A DNA stretch of 64,000 nt from Haladaptatus sp. ZSTT2 (lineage in GTDB: Archaea; Halobacteriota; Halobacteria; Halobacteriales; Halococcaceae), in NCBI RefSeq assembly GCF_037081775.1, contig NZ_JBAMHQ010000001.1, forward strand, positions 2,480,001 through 2,544,000, read 5' to 3'. Each line of letters opens with the position of its first letter. Position 1 is the stretch's first letter. The notes beneath the pieces were generated by a model. It made no database searches. It was not told the DNA's origin and saw only the letters and a list, made by a program, of their open reading frames with translations. Shown piece by piece: positions 54,172 through 62,458 of this stretch. The position numbers and the translations under genes are program-made.

Positions 54172-54822
54172 TCACCGACTCAGGAAAATCCCCAAACTCA
54201 GCGTTATCAGGAGTAAGCCGCCAACGAGGCCGAAGAACACTTTGATGAGCGGGTAGCTCTCCTGCAGTTGTCCGACGTAGGCGTAGCCAAGGGCGGCGAT
54301 GACGACCGTGACGAAGGCGAGCACCATCCACGGTTCGAGGACGGGCCTCAGGGATGTGCGATTGCGAGTGTGTGCGACACGCGTGTACGGTCTACGGTGA
54401 AACGAGAGTCCTTGCAAACCGTATCGACTTGCTACGTTTCGTTGCTCTGCGATGCGTCGGACGTCTGCGTTTCCGTCGGAGATGTCCCACCAGTAGATGG
54501 CGATGTAGTTGAACTGCTTGCCGAGTGCCTTGAGCTGGAACTGAAAGGCCTTCATGCCGGAGGCGCGGGTGTCGCCGATGATTGCGATACCAGTCTCACC
54601 GTTTACCACCACGTCTGCAGAGAGGCTGCCGCGGCGGCGTTCGATGATATCTTGTTCCCAAATGGGTCGGTCGTCGGTGTTGAGACTCGCATCGAGGTAG
54701 TTGCTCAGTCGTTGCCCCAGCGTGTCGGTCTGTTGTGCACCCTCCGGATTCCAGCTATCCAGGAGGGTGCAGACGGCGTCAAACGTTTTCGCTGAACCTC
54801 CTGAACCGAGGTTATCGGCCAT
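54172..54822 (-). CDS. Membrane protein with N-terminal nuclease-like domain, unknown function
   Basis: A 216-residue protein. The N-terminal ~150 residues are soluble (LGQRLSNYLDASLNTDDRPIWEQDIIERRRGSLSADVVVNGETGIAIIGDTRASGMKAFQFQLKALGKQFNYIAIYWW). The order E ... D-V-V-V-N ... G-D-T-R resembles a degenerate PD-(D/E)xK fold with an incomplete catalytic motif, so activity is doubtful. Two transmembrane helices follow (MVLAFVTVVIAALGYAYVGQL, VFFGLVGGLLLITLSLGIFL). It overlaps the DUF7504-type gene by 11 bases, so it is part of a three-gene signalling operon. Confidence 0.6.
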   Translation of the reverse strand: MADNLGSGGSAKTFDAVCTLLDSWNPEGAQQTDTLGQRLSNYLDASLNTDDRPIWEQDIIERRRGSLSADVVVNGETGIAIIGDTRASGMKAFQFQLKALGKQFNYIAIYWWDISDGNADVRRIAEQRNVASRYGLQGLSFHRRPYTRVAHTRNRTSLRPVLEPWMVLAFVTVVIAALGYAYVGQLQESYPLIKVFFGLVGGLLLITLSLGIFLSR

Positions 54823-55414
54823 CGTTCGTGGTTCCAGTGGCTGACTTGAGCGGTTGAATCGATGGTGAGTCAGTTGCGTCGAACGTTACGCAGAAATCCA
54901 TCGGCTGTTGGAGGATTCGTCTCGTTTTCTGGTCAACGGTGTCAGAAATCACGTACAGTGCGGTTTTTTGGGTCGATGTGACACGCTTTGAGACCAGATA
55001 GAGGAGTCGATAAATCGATTGGGCGGGTTCGTGTTTGAGCAGCGCATTGATGTTCGTGATGTAGAGGATATCACAGCGTGGAGTCGCGTCGAGTGCTTCG
55101 AACAGTTGCTTCCCGAGTTCTGGAATGGGGATGTGTGTCGCAGGGTCGTTTGAGCCGTCGCCAGAAAACCCGATTTTGGTGAGTGGCAGGTTGAACGATG
55201 CGTCGGTGAGCTTTTCGGTGTAAAACGGCTGGTCACAGCTCGAAATGGCGATGCCAAGACCGCTGTTCGCGTCTTCTATATGGCTGTGAAAGTAGTCCCA
55301 ACTTTGGTCTGGTTCACCAACGACGAGGATGTTTGCTCGGGGGAGGCTCGACTCCTCGTGTGGAACCCCGCGCGCGTCTTGTGCGTTGTTCTCAGTGGGC
55401 GTAGAAGTAGTCAT
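54812..55414 (-). CDS. KaiC-like, DUF7504-type protein without Walker A
   Basis: A 200-residue protein resembling the small RecA/KaiC-like haloarchaeal proteins I recall as DUF7504. The first strand ANILVVGEPDQSWDYF has no GKT/S loop, so ATP hydrolysis is unlikely. The later strand is DILYITNINALLKHEP and the last VTFDATDSPSIQPL. Such proteins often accompany HalX regulators and histidine kinases. It overlaps the response regulator by ATGA. Confidence 0.65.
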   Translation of the reverse strand: MTTSTPTENNAQDARGVPHEESSLPRANILVVGEPDQSWDYFHSHIEDANSGLGIAISSCDQPFYTEKLTDASFNLPLTKIGFSGDGSNDPATHIPIPELGKQLFEALDATPRCDILYITNINALLKHEPAQSIYRLLYLVSKRVTSTQKTALYVISDTVDQKTRRILQQPMDFCVTFDATDSPSIQPLKSATGTTNDGR

Positions 55415-55980
55415 TCTCGAAGGATTGCAAAGACGTCATCGTTCGGAAGCTGATAGAGTGCGGCACCGGCTTGTTGGTCTAATCGCTCCCACTCTTGTTT
55501 GAGCGAGTGGTACACCTCACTATGTGCAAGCTCCGCACTAGATTTGTGCGTTTCAAGCAACGCCAGCTTTGAGCTGACGGAGAACAGCTGTTTGAGGCGG
55601 TCGTCGTACTCAGCGCGCGACAACATGCGATTGATGATGTTCTCGAGGTCGTCTTTTCCGACGGGTTTGACGAGATAGTCGTCGAACCCCATTTCGTAGA
55701 TATCGAAGTCTGGCTCTATCGCAGAGATGATGGCGACGGTGCAGTCGAATCCTTGGTCGCGAATCCAAGCGAGCACCTCGTCACCACCCATCTGTGGAAG
55801 ATTCCTATCAAGGAGAATAACATCGAAAGAGTCGTCGAGGATGTCGAGTGCTTCCCGACCCGTGTATGCAATTTCGATGTCGTATGTCGACCCTATCCAC
55901 TTGGCATAGAGCTCTGCAATATCTTTCTCGTCTTCCACGACCAAGACGCGATGCGTACTGGAACCGCTCGTATCGTTCAT
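55411..55980 (-). CDS. Response regulator with HalX domain
   Basis: A 189-residue protein. The receiver domain (residues ~10-120) has the phosphoacceptor Asp in DVILLDRNLPQMGG, preceded by the acid pair VLVVEDEKD, and the lysine in FDDYLVKPVGKDDL. The C-terminal ~65 residues (LENIINRMLSRAEYDDRLKQLFSVSSKLALLETHKSSAELAHSEVYHSLKQEWERL) form a HalX domain, a coiled-coil output typical of haloarchaea. A TATA-like ctattatag lies about 45 bases upstream. No kinase gene is in the window. Confidence 0.9.
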   Translation of the reverse strand: MNDTSGSSTHRVLVVEDEKDIAELYAKWIGSTYDIEIAYTGREALDILDDSFDVILLDRNLPQMGGDEVLAWIRDQGFDCTVAIISAIEPDFDIYEMGFDDYLVKPVGKDDLENIINRMLSRAEYDDRLKQLFSVSSKLALLETHKSSAELAHSEVYHSLKQEWERLDQQAGAALYQLPNDDVFAILRE

Positions 55981-56720
55981 GTCTTTCCCACCAACTATCA
56001 ATATGGTTACTGTTGGAACTATAATAGGTCACACGGATTTGACAAATGCGGATAGCATGATTTAAAACATTTTATGCCGACATTTCCCCGGCGATCCGCC
56101 CAGAGATTGGAGTGTGGCAGTCACAGTTCCTGATGAGTCGGCAAGTATATAATAATCAATCATTCACAATCTGGGGCGCGCGCAACACCCGACCGACAAA
56201 TTTTTGTGGCGAATATTGCCAGAAATGATTATCCAATTGATATTATTTTTCGTCAGTCTCACAGTGACACATCATGTCAGTGTTCATTCAATCCTGTGGT
56301 ATGAAAACCCTAAAAATCGGAGGTTATGACCTCTCTAAACGTGACTGGACGAGGAACCACTACAATTGTTGATAAGTGTGTGAAATCGTGATGGATTCGG
56401 ATAATTGCGGAATGTCCATAATCCGAAATCTAGGTTTTCGGGCCTTGAAACCGCTGAAAAACACAAATGCAACGGTGTGAAACGATTCGTTAAGCACTGC
56501 CTAGTATCACCTATGGAATCGGACATAATTCAGTCCATGTCAGGATATTACTGAAAGCATAACAATTTTATATCCTTGTAAGAATGTTAATATTAGAAAG
56601 TAATTCAAACGGGAATTACTATCACGAGAATAAGAAAATACGGCTTGGCGATAGCTACGGGTATAGTCCCAACTCCACTCATACGGCATTCGACGTGCCC
56701 GAGAATCGCTACAGAAAAAC
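55981..56720. other. 740-base AT-rich non-coding region
   Basis: No gene with believable start and codon use is present. It contains a strong TATA-like agtatataataatc (56144-56157) that has no matching CDS downstream, which could mark a small RNA. The segment 56260-56560 has lower GC than the flanks. A second TATA-like attttatatc at 56565-56574 probably serves the beta-helix gene, giving it an untranslated leader of about 120 bases. The palindrome at 56599-56620 lies in that leader. Confidence 0.4.
56599..56620. promoter_or_regulatory. Palindrome near the transcription start of the beta-helix gene
   Basis: agtaattc-aaacgg-gaattact is a perfect eight-base dyad with a six-base loop. It is centred 40 bases downstream of the TATA-like attttatatc at 56565-56574 and ~110 bases before the ATG. 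It could be an operator or a 5' UTR hairpin. Confidence 0.4.
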
Positions 56721-58292
56721 ATGGAACACTTCGACAACATCTCTCAATCGGCAGCACAGGACGACTCTACTTCGCACATCGGGCGACGCAAATTCATGGG
56801 CGCAGTTGGGGCAACTGCCGCGGGCGCAACACTGTTCTCTTCGCAGAACGCGAAAGCAGCGACCACGACCAGCATTGAAGACGGCTACAGTCGTGTCATC
56901 GACATCGTCGAGGACGCAGGGGCTGACAACACTGGCACGGAGTCAATCACGCCAATTCTCCGCAAGTACGCGGGCGATGATACGCTCATCAAGTTCCCAC
57001 CGGGCCGATACTACATGGACTCACAGTTCCGATTTACGGGCTTCCGGAACTTCGGGCTGGTTGGCGACGACGCCACGCTCGTCCCCGCGAACTACGACGA
57101 GTTCGACGGCCCGCAGTACCGTCTGTTCCGACTTGGCATCTACTACAACCCCGGCGTCGACCTCCGTGTCCAGGGGTTCACCGTTGACCTCACCGCAGAA
57201 CGCACCGGGATTCGCGCAATCGACGCGATGGTCGATGACGGCCTGTTCGTAGACGACATCACCATCGTTGGCCGCCACGACACGGGCACGTTCGGGCCAG
57301 CGCTGTTCTCGATTACGTCTCCAGACGGCAAGGGCATGGTCAAGCGCTTCCGCGCCAACGACGGTGGTGCGTGGGACGAAAACACGCCTGGCGACCTCTG
57401 GCGGGGGCCAACGGGCATCCTTTGCAGCCAGTACCACACGGGCCAAATCGAGTTCAAAAACTGCGAACTCGACGACTGGCCGGACAACGGCCTCTACGCG
57501 GTGACCAACGGTCGCGTCATCGTGAACGGTGGGCGCTACGCCAACAGCGAGGCAGCGAGCATCCGCCTCGGTGGCCACGACTGCATCGTCACGGGCGCAG
57601 AAGTCGTCGTCGACAAGCAGAACCCACAGAATCAGAACCAGCGGGGCATCCGGCTCGACGCAGGCCCCAACATGGCGGTCGTCGATACGACGATCCGATT
57701 GGAAAAACCCAACGGACACGCGCTCACCGTGATGAACGACTGTGAAAGCGCGTACCTCCGCGGCCTCGATATCTCTATCGGCGACGAAGTCTGCCACGGT
57801 ATTGTTGTCCAGTCGCAGGCCGGCCCAACCGAGATTGTTGACACGAACATCGACATCCAGCGCGGCGGCAACGCCATCCAAATCAACGGCACCGACGCGG
57901 GCAAAGTACACTGTGAGTACGTCGACATCACGGGTAACGCAGACGGCGACTCGTGGCGCCACGCTATTCGCTGCAACCGCAACGACTGCGAGTTTCGCGT
58001 CGTGAACGTCAACCAGCCGGGCGACTACTTCCGACGCGCACTCGTGCTCAACGGCGACAACGTGCTCGTCTACCGTGGCAAGCAGGCCGCAACCCACGTC
58101 CCAATCGTGGTCAACAGTGCGGGCGCATGGATCGAACGCATCGAAGCGGAGTCGTTCAGCGGGCGCGAAGGCATCAAGCTCAACAGCACGAGCTCTGACG
58201 TAACCATCAAGCGCAGCACCATCGCAAACGGCATCTGGGACAAGAGCACTGACGGACCGCGGATGTACGGCAACGAGTTCGAATTAAGTTAA
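56721..58292 (+). CDS. Tat-exported beta-helix (pectate-lyase-fold) surface protein
   Basis: A 523-residue protein. GRRKFMGAVGATAAGATLFSSQNAKAATTT at residues ~21-50 is a twin-arginine signal peptide with an AKA-A-like cleavage site. The mature part begins VIDIVEDAGADNTGTESITPILRKYAGDDTLIKFPPGRYYM, as in beta-helix enzymes and tailspike-like proteins, and continues with many repeats of short strands (VRVQGFTVDLTAERTGIRAID, DDWPDNGLYAVTNGRVIVNGGRYANSEAASIRLGGHDCIVTG, DTNIDIQRGGNAIQINGTDAGKVHCEYVDITG). A polysaccharide substrate is likely but not identifiable. It lies directly upstream of the repeat-bounded segment. Confidence 0.8.
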   Translation: MEHFDNISQSAAQDDSTSHIGRRKFMGAVGATAAGATLFSSQNAKAATTTSIEDGYSRVIDIVEDAGADNTGTESITPILRKYAGDDTLIKFPPGRYYMDSQFRFTGFRNFGLVGDDATLVPANYDEFDGPQYRLFRLGIYYNPGVDLRVQGFTVDLTAERTGIRAIDAMVDDGLFVDDITIVGRHDTGTFGPALFSITSPDGKGMVKRFRANDGGAWDENTPGDLWRGPTGILCSQYHTGQIEFKNCELDDWPDNGLYAVTNGRVIVNGGRYANSEAASIRLGGHDCIVTGAEVVVDKQNPQNQNQRGIRLDAGPNMAVVDTTIRLEKPNGHALTVMNDCESAYLRGLDISIGDEVCHGIVVQSQAGPTEIVDTNIDIQRGGNAIQINGTDAGKVHCEYVDITGNADGDSWRHAIRCNRNDCEFRVVNVNQPGDYFRRALVLNGDNVLVYRGKQAATHVPIVVNSAGAWIERIEAESFSGREGIKLNSTSSDVTIKRSTIANGIWDKSTDGPRMYGNEFELS

Positions 58293-58322
58293 TTAACTCT
58301 TCTGGCCGTTTCGGTGTCCACG

Positions 58323-58419
58323 ATTGGCCCACACACCTTTCTGTGTCTGGCGGTGTGTGCCTGTATGGTCGAACACGACCTCGGTCAGGCGACCATCGTG
58401 TATGACAGTCCCGACGGCA
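58323..58419 (+). repeat. Left copy of a 97-base direct repeat
   Basis: Matches 60291-60387 at 93 of 97 positions. It covers the leader and first 18 codons of the small gene at 60333, including an eight-base stem (cacacacc ... ggtgtgtg) just before the ATG. The identity stops abruptly at gacggca; from there the left copy runs into unrelated sequence. Confidence 0.9.
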
Positions 58420-58451
58420 ATTTGATTAACAGGTTGATAACACCTTGTTAG
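58365..58451 (+). pseudogene. Truncated copy of the small haloarchaeal gene at 60333
   Basis: ATG 58365 starts MVEHDLGQATIVYDSPDGN, which equals the first 18 codons of the intact gene (MVENDLGQATIVYDSPDGT) with one substitution. It then runs into LINRLITPC and a TAG at 58449-58451. The break coincides with the end of the 97-base repeat, so this is a fragment left by the rearrangement. Confidence 0.75.
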
Positions 58452-58511
58452 GTCATTCCTTCTTTAATTCGTCTCATATTTACAAAGTCGTCAGAATCCG
58501 ACTGGGAACCA

Positions 58512-59483
58512 ATGAGTGGCGTGGTTACAATTAGTATCGAAGTAGAACTTGGATGGGGATTCCACGATATTGGCGGTCCAAAGCGGCTGAGCGATCGATG
58601 TGAAGAGGAACGAAAGTATCTCCAAAACCTTCTCCTCAAATGCGACGAGGTGGGCATTCCTATCTCGTTCGACATCGTCGGTCACCTCACCCTCAGTGAA
58701 TGTGATGGGACACACGAGGGTCACTACCCAGCAGACTGGTTTGCGAACGATCCTGGTACGAACCTTGAGACAAATCCAGACTTTTACGCGCCGGATATGA
58801 TAGCAGCCATCGAGGCGTCGAAAGTAAGTCACGAACTCTGTACGCACACCTTCTCGCATGTTCTTTGCGACCGAATGGGAGACGACTGTGTCAACGACGA
58901 TATCGCTCACGCACAACGAATTCACGAGACTCAATTCGGGAAGAAATCGGTCTCATTCGTTCCCCCTCGACACTTCGAACCGTCAGCGACCGTTCTACGA
59001 GAAAACGGAATCGAAATCGTTCGAAAATCGGTTCATACCGATACGAGTAACAAAGTGACCCGCTTTTTCGAGCTGCTAGTCTCTCCCCCGTTGCTCGATG
59101 AGCCACAGATAGTAGACGGGATTGTCGAAACGTACTGTACGAGCTACCAGTCGCTCACTGCAAGTTCACTTCCAATAGGTCAGCGAGAAAGCCATGCGGT
59201 GTTCAAACCAATCCCGCGCAGCCTCAGACAGCAGCTTCACCTCCGCCGTATGGAAACCGAGCTTAAAGCTGTCGTCGAGAAGGATGGCTATGCTCACTTC
59301 TGGTGTCACCTCTGGGATCTCTCGAACGAACACCAGTGGGGAGTTGTTGAGCCGTTCCTTGACATGCTTGCGACGTACCGTGATATGGAGGGGCTACAGG
59401 TGTTGACAATGTCTGAACTGAATAACCACGTCAGGACGCAACGCGCAACGGGCGTCGAGCTCGTGGAGGGAATCAATGGCTGA
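58512..59483 (+). CDS. Polysaccharide deacetylase-like (NodB-fold) protein
   Basis: A 323-residue protein. The start MSGVVTISIEVELGWGFHDIGG corresponds to the first strand of NodB-type esterases, although the usual TFDD pair is ISIEVE, so one metal-ligand Asp is Glu. A later ASKVSHELCTHTFSHVLCDRMG contains the HxxxH-type metal pair. The remainder (FVPPRHFEPSATVLRENGIEIVRKS and HFWCHLWDLSNEHQWG) fits the family. It would remove acetyl or related groups from a glycan or sugar. GC content is lower than its neighbours. It overlaps the formyltransferase gene by eight bases and lies within the repeat-bounded module. Confidence 0.78.
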   Translation: MSGVVTISIEVELGWGFHDIGGPKRLSDRCEEERKYLQNLLLKCDEVGIPISFDIVGHLTLSECDGTHEGHYPADWFANDPGTNLETNPDFYAPDMIAAIEASKVSHELCTHTFSHVLCDRMGDDCVNDDIAHAQRIHETQFGKKSVSFVPPRHFEPSATVLRENGIEIVRKSVHTDTSNKVTRFFELLVSPPLLDEPQIVDGIVETYCTSYQSLTASSLPIGQRESHAVFKPIPRSLRQQLHLRRMETELKAVVEKDGYAHFWCHLWDLSNEHQWGVVEPFLDMLATYRDMEGLQVLTMSELNNHVRTQRATGVELVEGING

Positions 59484-60276
59484 ACCGCTTCGTCTCTGTC
59501 TACTCACAGAATCGTCGATGAGTCGGTGGCAACTCGAAGCGGTCAGAAAATTGCTCAACGAACAAGATGTCGTCATCAGTCTGGTCGTGGTTCACCACCC
59601 ACGCAGCCGCACGCGTAAAGAAAAGCTCGATCGCGCAATTCAGCTTCGTGAGTGGACACTCGTCGCTGGCGGACTTGCCCTCATGCGCAAGCTACGAGGA
59701 ACCCATCCATTGACCGAATCGATTCCCCTCCACGAAATCTCGGAACTCAATGGTATCGAACAGGTCGCGTGTACGCCTGACATCATCAATGGCTGGAAGT
59801 ACCAAATACAACCAGAAATCGCTGACGAAGTTGCAGCGAAGGCTGACATCGCGCTTCTGTGCGGGTTCGGATTCATCATAGGTTCGATTCTAACTGCCCC
59901 AAAACACGGCGTATTGAGCTTCCATCACGGCGACTTACGAAAGTACCGAGGGCAGCCCATGGGCTTCTGGGAGTATCTCCGCGGCGAAGAGACAGCAGGC
60001 GTAACGCTCCAGAGACTTACCGAAAAACTCGATGGTGGAGAAATCATCTATCTGAAAGAAGTTGACATCAGTAACGCCCGGTATCTGCGCGAAGTGAAAA
60101 CCCTCCTCCTTGCAGAGTCGGTTAATATGCTCTCTGAGGGTGTGCGACGAGTTCGTGACGAATCGTTCACACCGGAGACGCCAACCGAACTCGGACAGAT
60201 ATATCGCATCCCGAAAGGCAAGCCAGTCCTAAAGTACCTCGCTAAATCCATCTTGGCAGCGGCTCGGCTGTCCTGA
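59476..60276 (+). CDS. Formyltransferase-family protein (methionyl-tRNA formyltransferase fold)
   Basis: A 266-residue protein with the formyltransferase N-terminal fold. LRLCLLTESSMSRWQLEAVRKLL is the first strand and IALLCGFGFIIGSILTAPKHGVLSFHHGDLRKYRGQPMGFWEYLRGEETAGVTLQRLTEKLDGGEIIYLKEV is the catalytic core. The normal N-x-H-x-S-L-L-P-x-Y-R-G motif is here FHHGDLRKYRGQPMGFW, so the catalytic His and YRG are kept while the preceding part differs. No C-terminal tRNA-binding domain is evident. A sugar N-formyltransferase is therefore more likely than a tRNA enzyme. The gene is lower in GC than surrounding ones. Confidence 0.78.
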   Translation: MAEPLRLCLLTESSMSRWQLEAVRKLLNEQDVVISLVVVHHPRSRTRKEKLDRAIQLREWTLVAGGLALMRKLRGTHPLTESIPLHEISELNGIEQVACTPDIINGWKYQIQPEIADEVAAKADIALLCGFGFIIGSILTAPKHGVLSFHHGDLRKYRGQPMGFWEYLRGEETAGVTLQRLTEKLDGGEIIYLKEVDISNARYLREVKTLLLAESVNMLSEGVRRVRDESFTPETPTELGQIYRIPKGKPVLKYLAKSILAAARLS

Positions 60277-60290
60277 TTTTCGCGAACATA

Positions 60291-60387
60291 ATTGGCCCAC
60301 ACACCTTTCTGTGTCTGGGGGTGTGTGCCTGTATGGTTGAAAACGACCTCGGTCAGGCGACCATCGTGTATGACAGCCCCGACGGCA
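60291..60387 (+). repeat. Right copy of the 97-base direct repeat
   Basis: The second copy of the repeat described at 58323-58419; the four differences are single-base substitutions. It holds the promoter, leader and start of the intact gene 60333-60686. The repeat pair, 1,968 bases apart, bounds the deacetylase-formyltransferase pair exactly. Confidence 0.9.
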
Positions 60388-60686
60388 CCATCGAACAGAC
60401 GGTCGATAACGAGCATGTCGCGTATTTTCAGGACCACTGGATCGTCAAAACCGGCGAAGACGACCACGGCAACGACACCATCCGACGCATTCCGCACCAG
60501 CGTGTCCACTACGTCGAACGGAACGTAGAGCAGTTCGAAAACGAAGTTGAGACGCTGAAAGACCGCGTCCAGTCGTTCACCGACGACCTTAGAACGCGAA
60601 TCATGGGCGACGAACAGTCACAGTCTCAAGAACAGACCCAAGAGTCGATTCACGTCGATATCGAAGACGAAGACCGGTCGCAGTAA
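60333..60686 (+). CDS. Small haloarchaeal protein, unknown function
   Basis: A 117-residue acidic protein, MVENDLGQATIVYDSPDGTI ... EQTVDNEHVAYFQDHWIVKTGEDDHGNDTIRRIPHQRVHYVERNVEQFENEVETLKDRVQSF. The first ~70 residues form a small beta domain and the remainder a coiled coil with a polar, glutamine-rich tail. It is intact, while the first 18 codons recur as a fragment at 58365. I do not know a function. The start ATG sits five bases after a stem (cacacacc/ggtgtgtg). Confidence 0.75.
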   Translation: MVENDLGQATIVYDSPDGTIEQTVDNEHVAYFQDHWIVKTGEDDHGNDTIRRIPHQRVHYVERNVEQFENEVETLKDRVQSFTDDLRTRIMGDEQSQSQEQTQESIHVDIEDEDRSQ

Positions 60687-60700
60687 CCCCAGCGCATTGT

Positions 60701-62263
60701 TTACTCCTCGCGCGCGAACACCGGATACGTGCGAGCGAGCGTCGGTCTGTCCGCTCGGTCGAGCGCTACACCCGCATTTTGAATCGCGCGCACGACATCT
60801 TCGATGTCAGTGAGCGTCGTCCGGTGTGAGCAAATCGAGAAGCGCAACACGGTGCGGCCATGGATGGCGCTCGTGCCGAAAAACGCGAGACCGCTTTCTT
60901 GGATTGCGTCGGTTATTTTCTGATTTAACGTATCGAGATACGAGTCGAGGGCGTCTTGTTGCTCGGCCGTGAGCGACTCGATTGTGCCGAGGTCTGCAGG
61001 CACGTACCGGAACGAATAGATGTAGAGGTTCGGCTCTTGAATCGCCGCTAAGTCGGGTTCCCGTCGCACGAGCGTGTCGAGATGGTGGGCACACTCGATG
61101 TTCTGGCGAAGTAGATCGCGGTAGCCCTGTACGCCGTAGTGTTTGAGGCTCATCCAGACTTTGAGCGCCCGGAAGCCGCGTGACATCTGTGGGCCGTGTT
61201 GGTAGAAGTCGTGGCCTTCGTACGCAGTGGGGAGCGTGCCGTGGAGATACGGCGCGTCCATGTCGAACGACCGGCGGAGGCGGTCTGGCTCGCGCACGAG
61301 AATCGCGCCACACTCGTAGGGGACGTAGAGCCACTTGTGCGGGTCGAGCGTTATCGAGTCTGCGCGGTCTAATCCCTCGTACTTGGTGGCGAATTCGGGA
61401 AGCATCGCGCCGACTGCGCCACACGCGCCGTCAGCGTGGAACCACAGGCCGCGTTCGTCGCAGATGCGCGCGATGTCTGGAAGTGGGTCGATGGCGCTCA
61501 CGTTAATTGAGCCGACCTGTCCGATGACACAGAAGGGGATATCGCCGTTTTCGATGTCTGCGTCGAGCAGTGTTTCGAGTGCGTCCGTGTCCATCGTCAA
61601 ATCGTCGTGACTCGGGACGAGACGCACGGCGTCGCGGCCGAGGTTGAGCATATCGGCCACGCGGAAGATGGAGGAGTGACCCTCGTGGTCGGCCATGTAG
61701 AGCGTATAGCGCCCGGTTCGGGTGGGCGATTGGAGACCCCCTGCGGTGGTGTCGTACTCGGCGGTGTTCCTGAGCGCGGTGAGAATGGCGACGAAGTTCG
61801 CCATCGTCCCGCCGCTGGTCAAGAGGCCGCCACAGTCCGGGTCGTACCCAATAAGCTCTGCGAGCCATGAGAGGACCGTGCGCTCTACTTCCGTCGCGGC
61901 GGGTGCGGGCTTCCACCCGCCGGTGTTCATATTCACCGCCGCAGCGAGCGCCTCTGCGAGCGTTCCCATCATGGTTCCAGACCCCATCACATAGCCGAAG
62001 TAGCGCGGCGAGGTGTTGTGGGTCGCGTTCGGGAGGATTTTTGTCTCCCACTCGCGGAGAATCGTCTCCGGGTTCTGCCCTCGTTCCGGAAGCGGTTCGT
62101 CGAACAGTGCTTCGACCGTCTGCTCTGACTTTGCTGGGAAGACGGGACGAGTCTCAATGTCCTCGTAGAACGCCGTAAGCATGTCCACGGTTTGGTACCC
62201 AAGCTTGCGGAACTCTGCGGGTGTCAGGTCGTGGGTCGAAAATTGGTGGCCGCGCGATGCCAT
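60701..62263 (-). CDS. PLP-dependent group II decarboxylase
   Basis: A 520-residue enzyme. TNMNTGGWKPAPAATEVERTVLSWLAELIGY and CGGLLTSGGTMANFVAILTAL hold the cofactor-phosphate site, and the Schiff-base lysine is K310 in ITLDPHKWLYVPYECGAILVR. It belongs to the aromatic-amino-acid/glutamate/tyrosine decarboxylase family; haloarchaeal members may act on tyrosine, aspartate or glutamate. ATG 62263 begins MASRGHQFSTHDLTPAEFRKL, agreeing with family starts; a much longer in-frame extension upstream is not plausible. Confidence 0.9.
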   Translation of the reverse strand: MASRGHQFSTHDLTPAEFRKLGYQTVDMLTAFYEDIETRPVFPAKSEQTVEALFDEPLPERGQNPETILREWETKILPNATHNTSPRYFGYVMGSGTMMGTLAEALAAAVNMNTGGWKPAPAATEVERTVLSWLAELIGYDPDCGGLLTSGGTMANFVAILTALRNTAEYDTTAGGLQSPTRTGRYTLYMADHEGHSSIFRVADMLNLGRDAVRLVPSHDDLTMDTDALETLLDADIENGDIPFCVIGQVGSINVSAIDPLPDIARICDERGLWFHADGACGAVGAMLPEFATKYEGLDRADSITLDPHKWLYVPYECGAILVREPDRLRRSFDMDAPYLHGTLPTAYEGHDFYQHGPQMSRGFRALKVWMSLKHYGVQGYRDLLRQNIECAHHLDTLVRREPDLAAIQEPNLYIYSFRYVPADLGTIESLTAEQQDALDSYLDTLNQKITDAIQESGLAFFGTSAIHGRTVLRFSICSHRTTLTDIEDVVRAIQNAGVALDRADRPTLARTYPVFAREE

Positions 62264-62458
62264 AGCTGAGGTTGGCTGTGCGATTCGATAAGTAAGCACC
62301 GCGACACTCTTGAAATAGCGATACACCTGCTGCTGGGGTGTTCTCGCGGCGCTGAGTCTCCCGATTTCGTGGCTACCGCAGAGGGCGTGCGGGTTGTGTG
62401 TCATGCTAGCACCGGTTAAGAAAGCATTAAGCCACTCCCCTTGCTTGTCCAGCCACGA
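62264..62458. promoter_or_regulatory. Divergent promoter region of the decarboxylase and zinc-finger genes
   Basis: 195 bases without a gene. The AT-rich block near 62290-62296 (gataagta) could be the TATA region of the decarboxylase on the minus strand, and gcattaagcc (62423-62432) that of the zinc-finger gene, about 30 bases before its ATG. I see no other sites. Confidence 0.35.

Noticed and set aside
54043-60700. Classical tRNA-integrated island with attL and attR
   Set aside because: I found no copy of the tRNA 3' half downstream and no integrase gene; only the 5' end is copied, and upstream.
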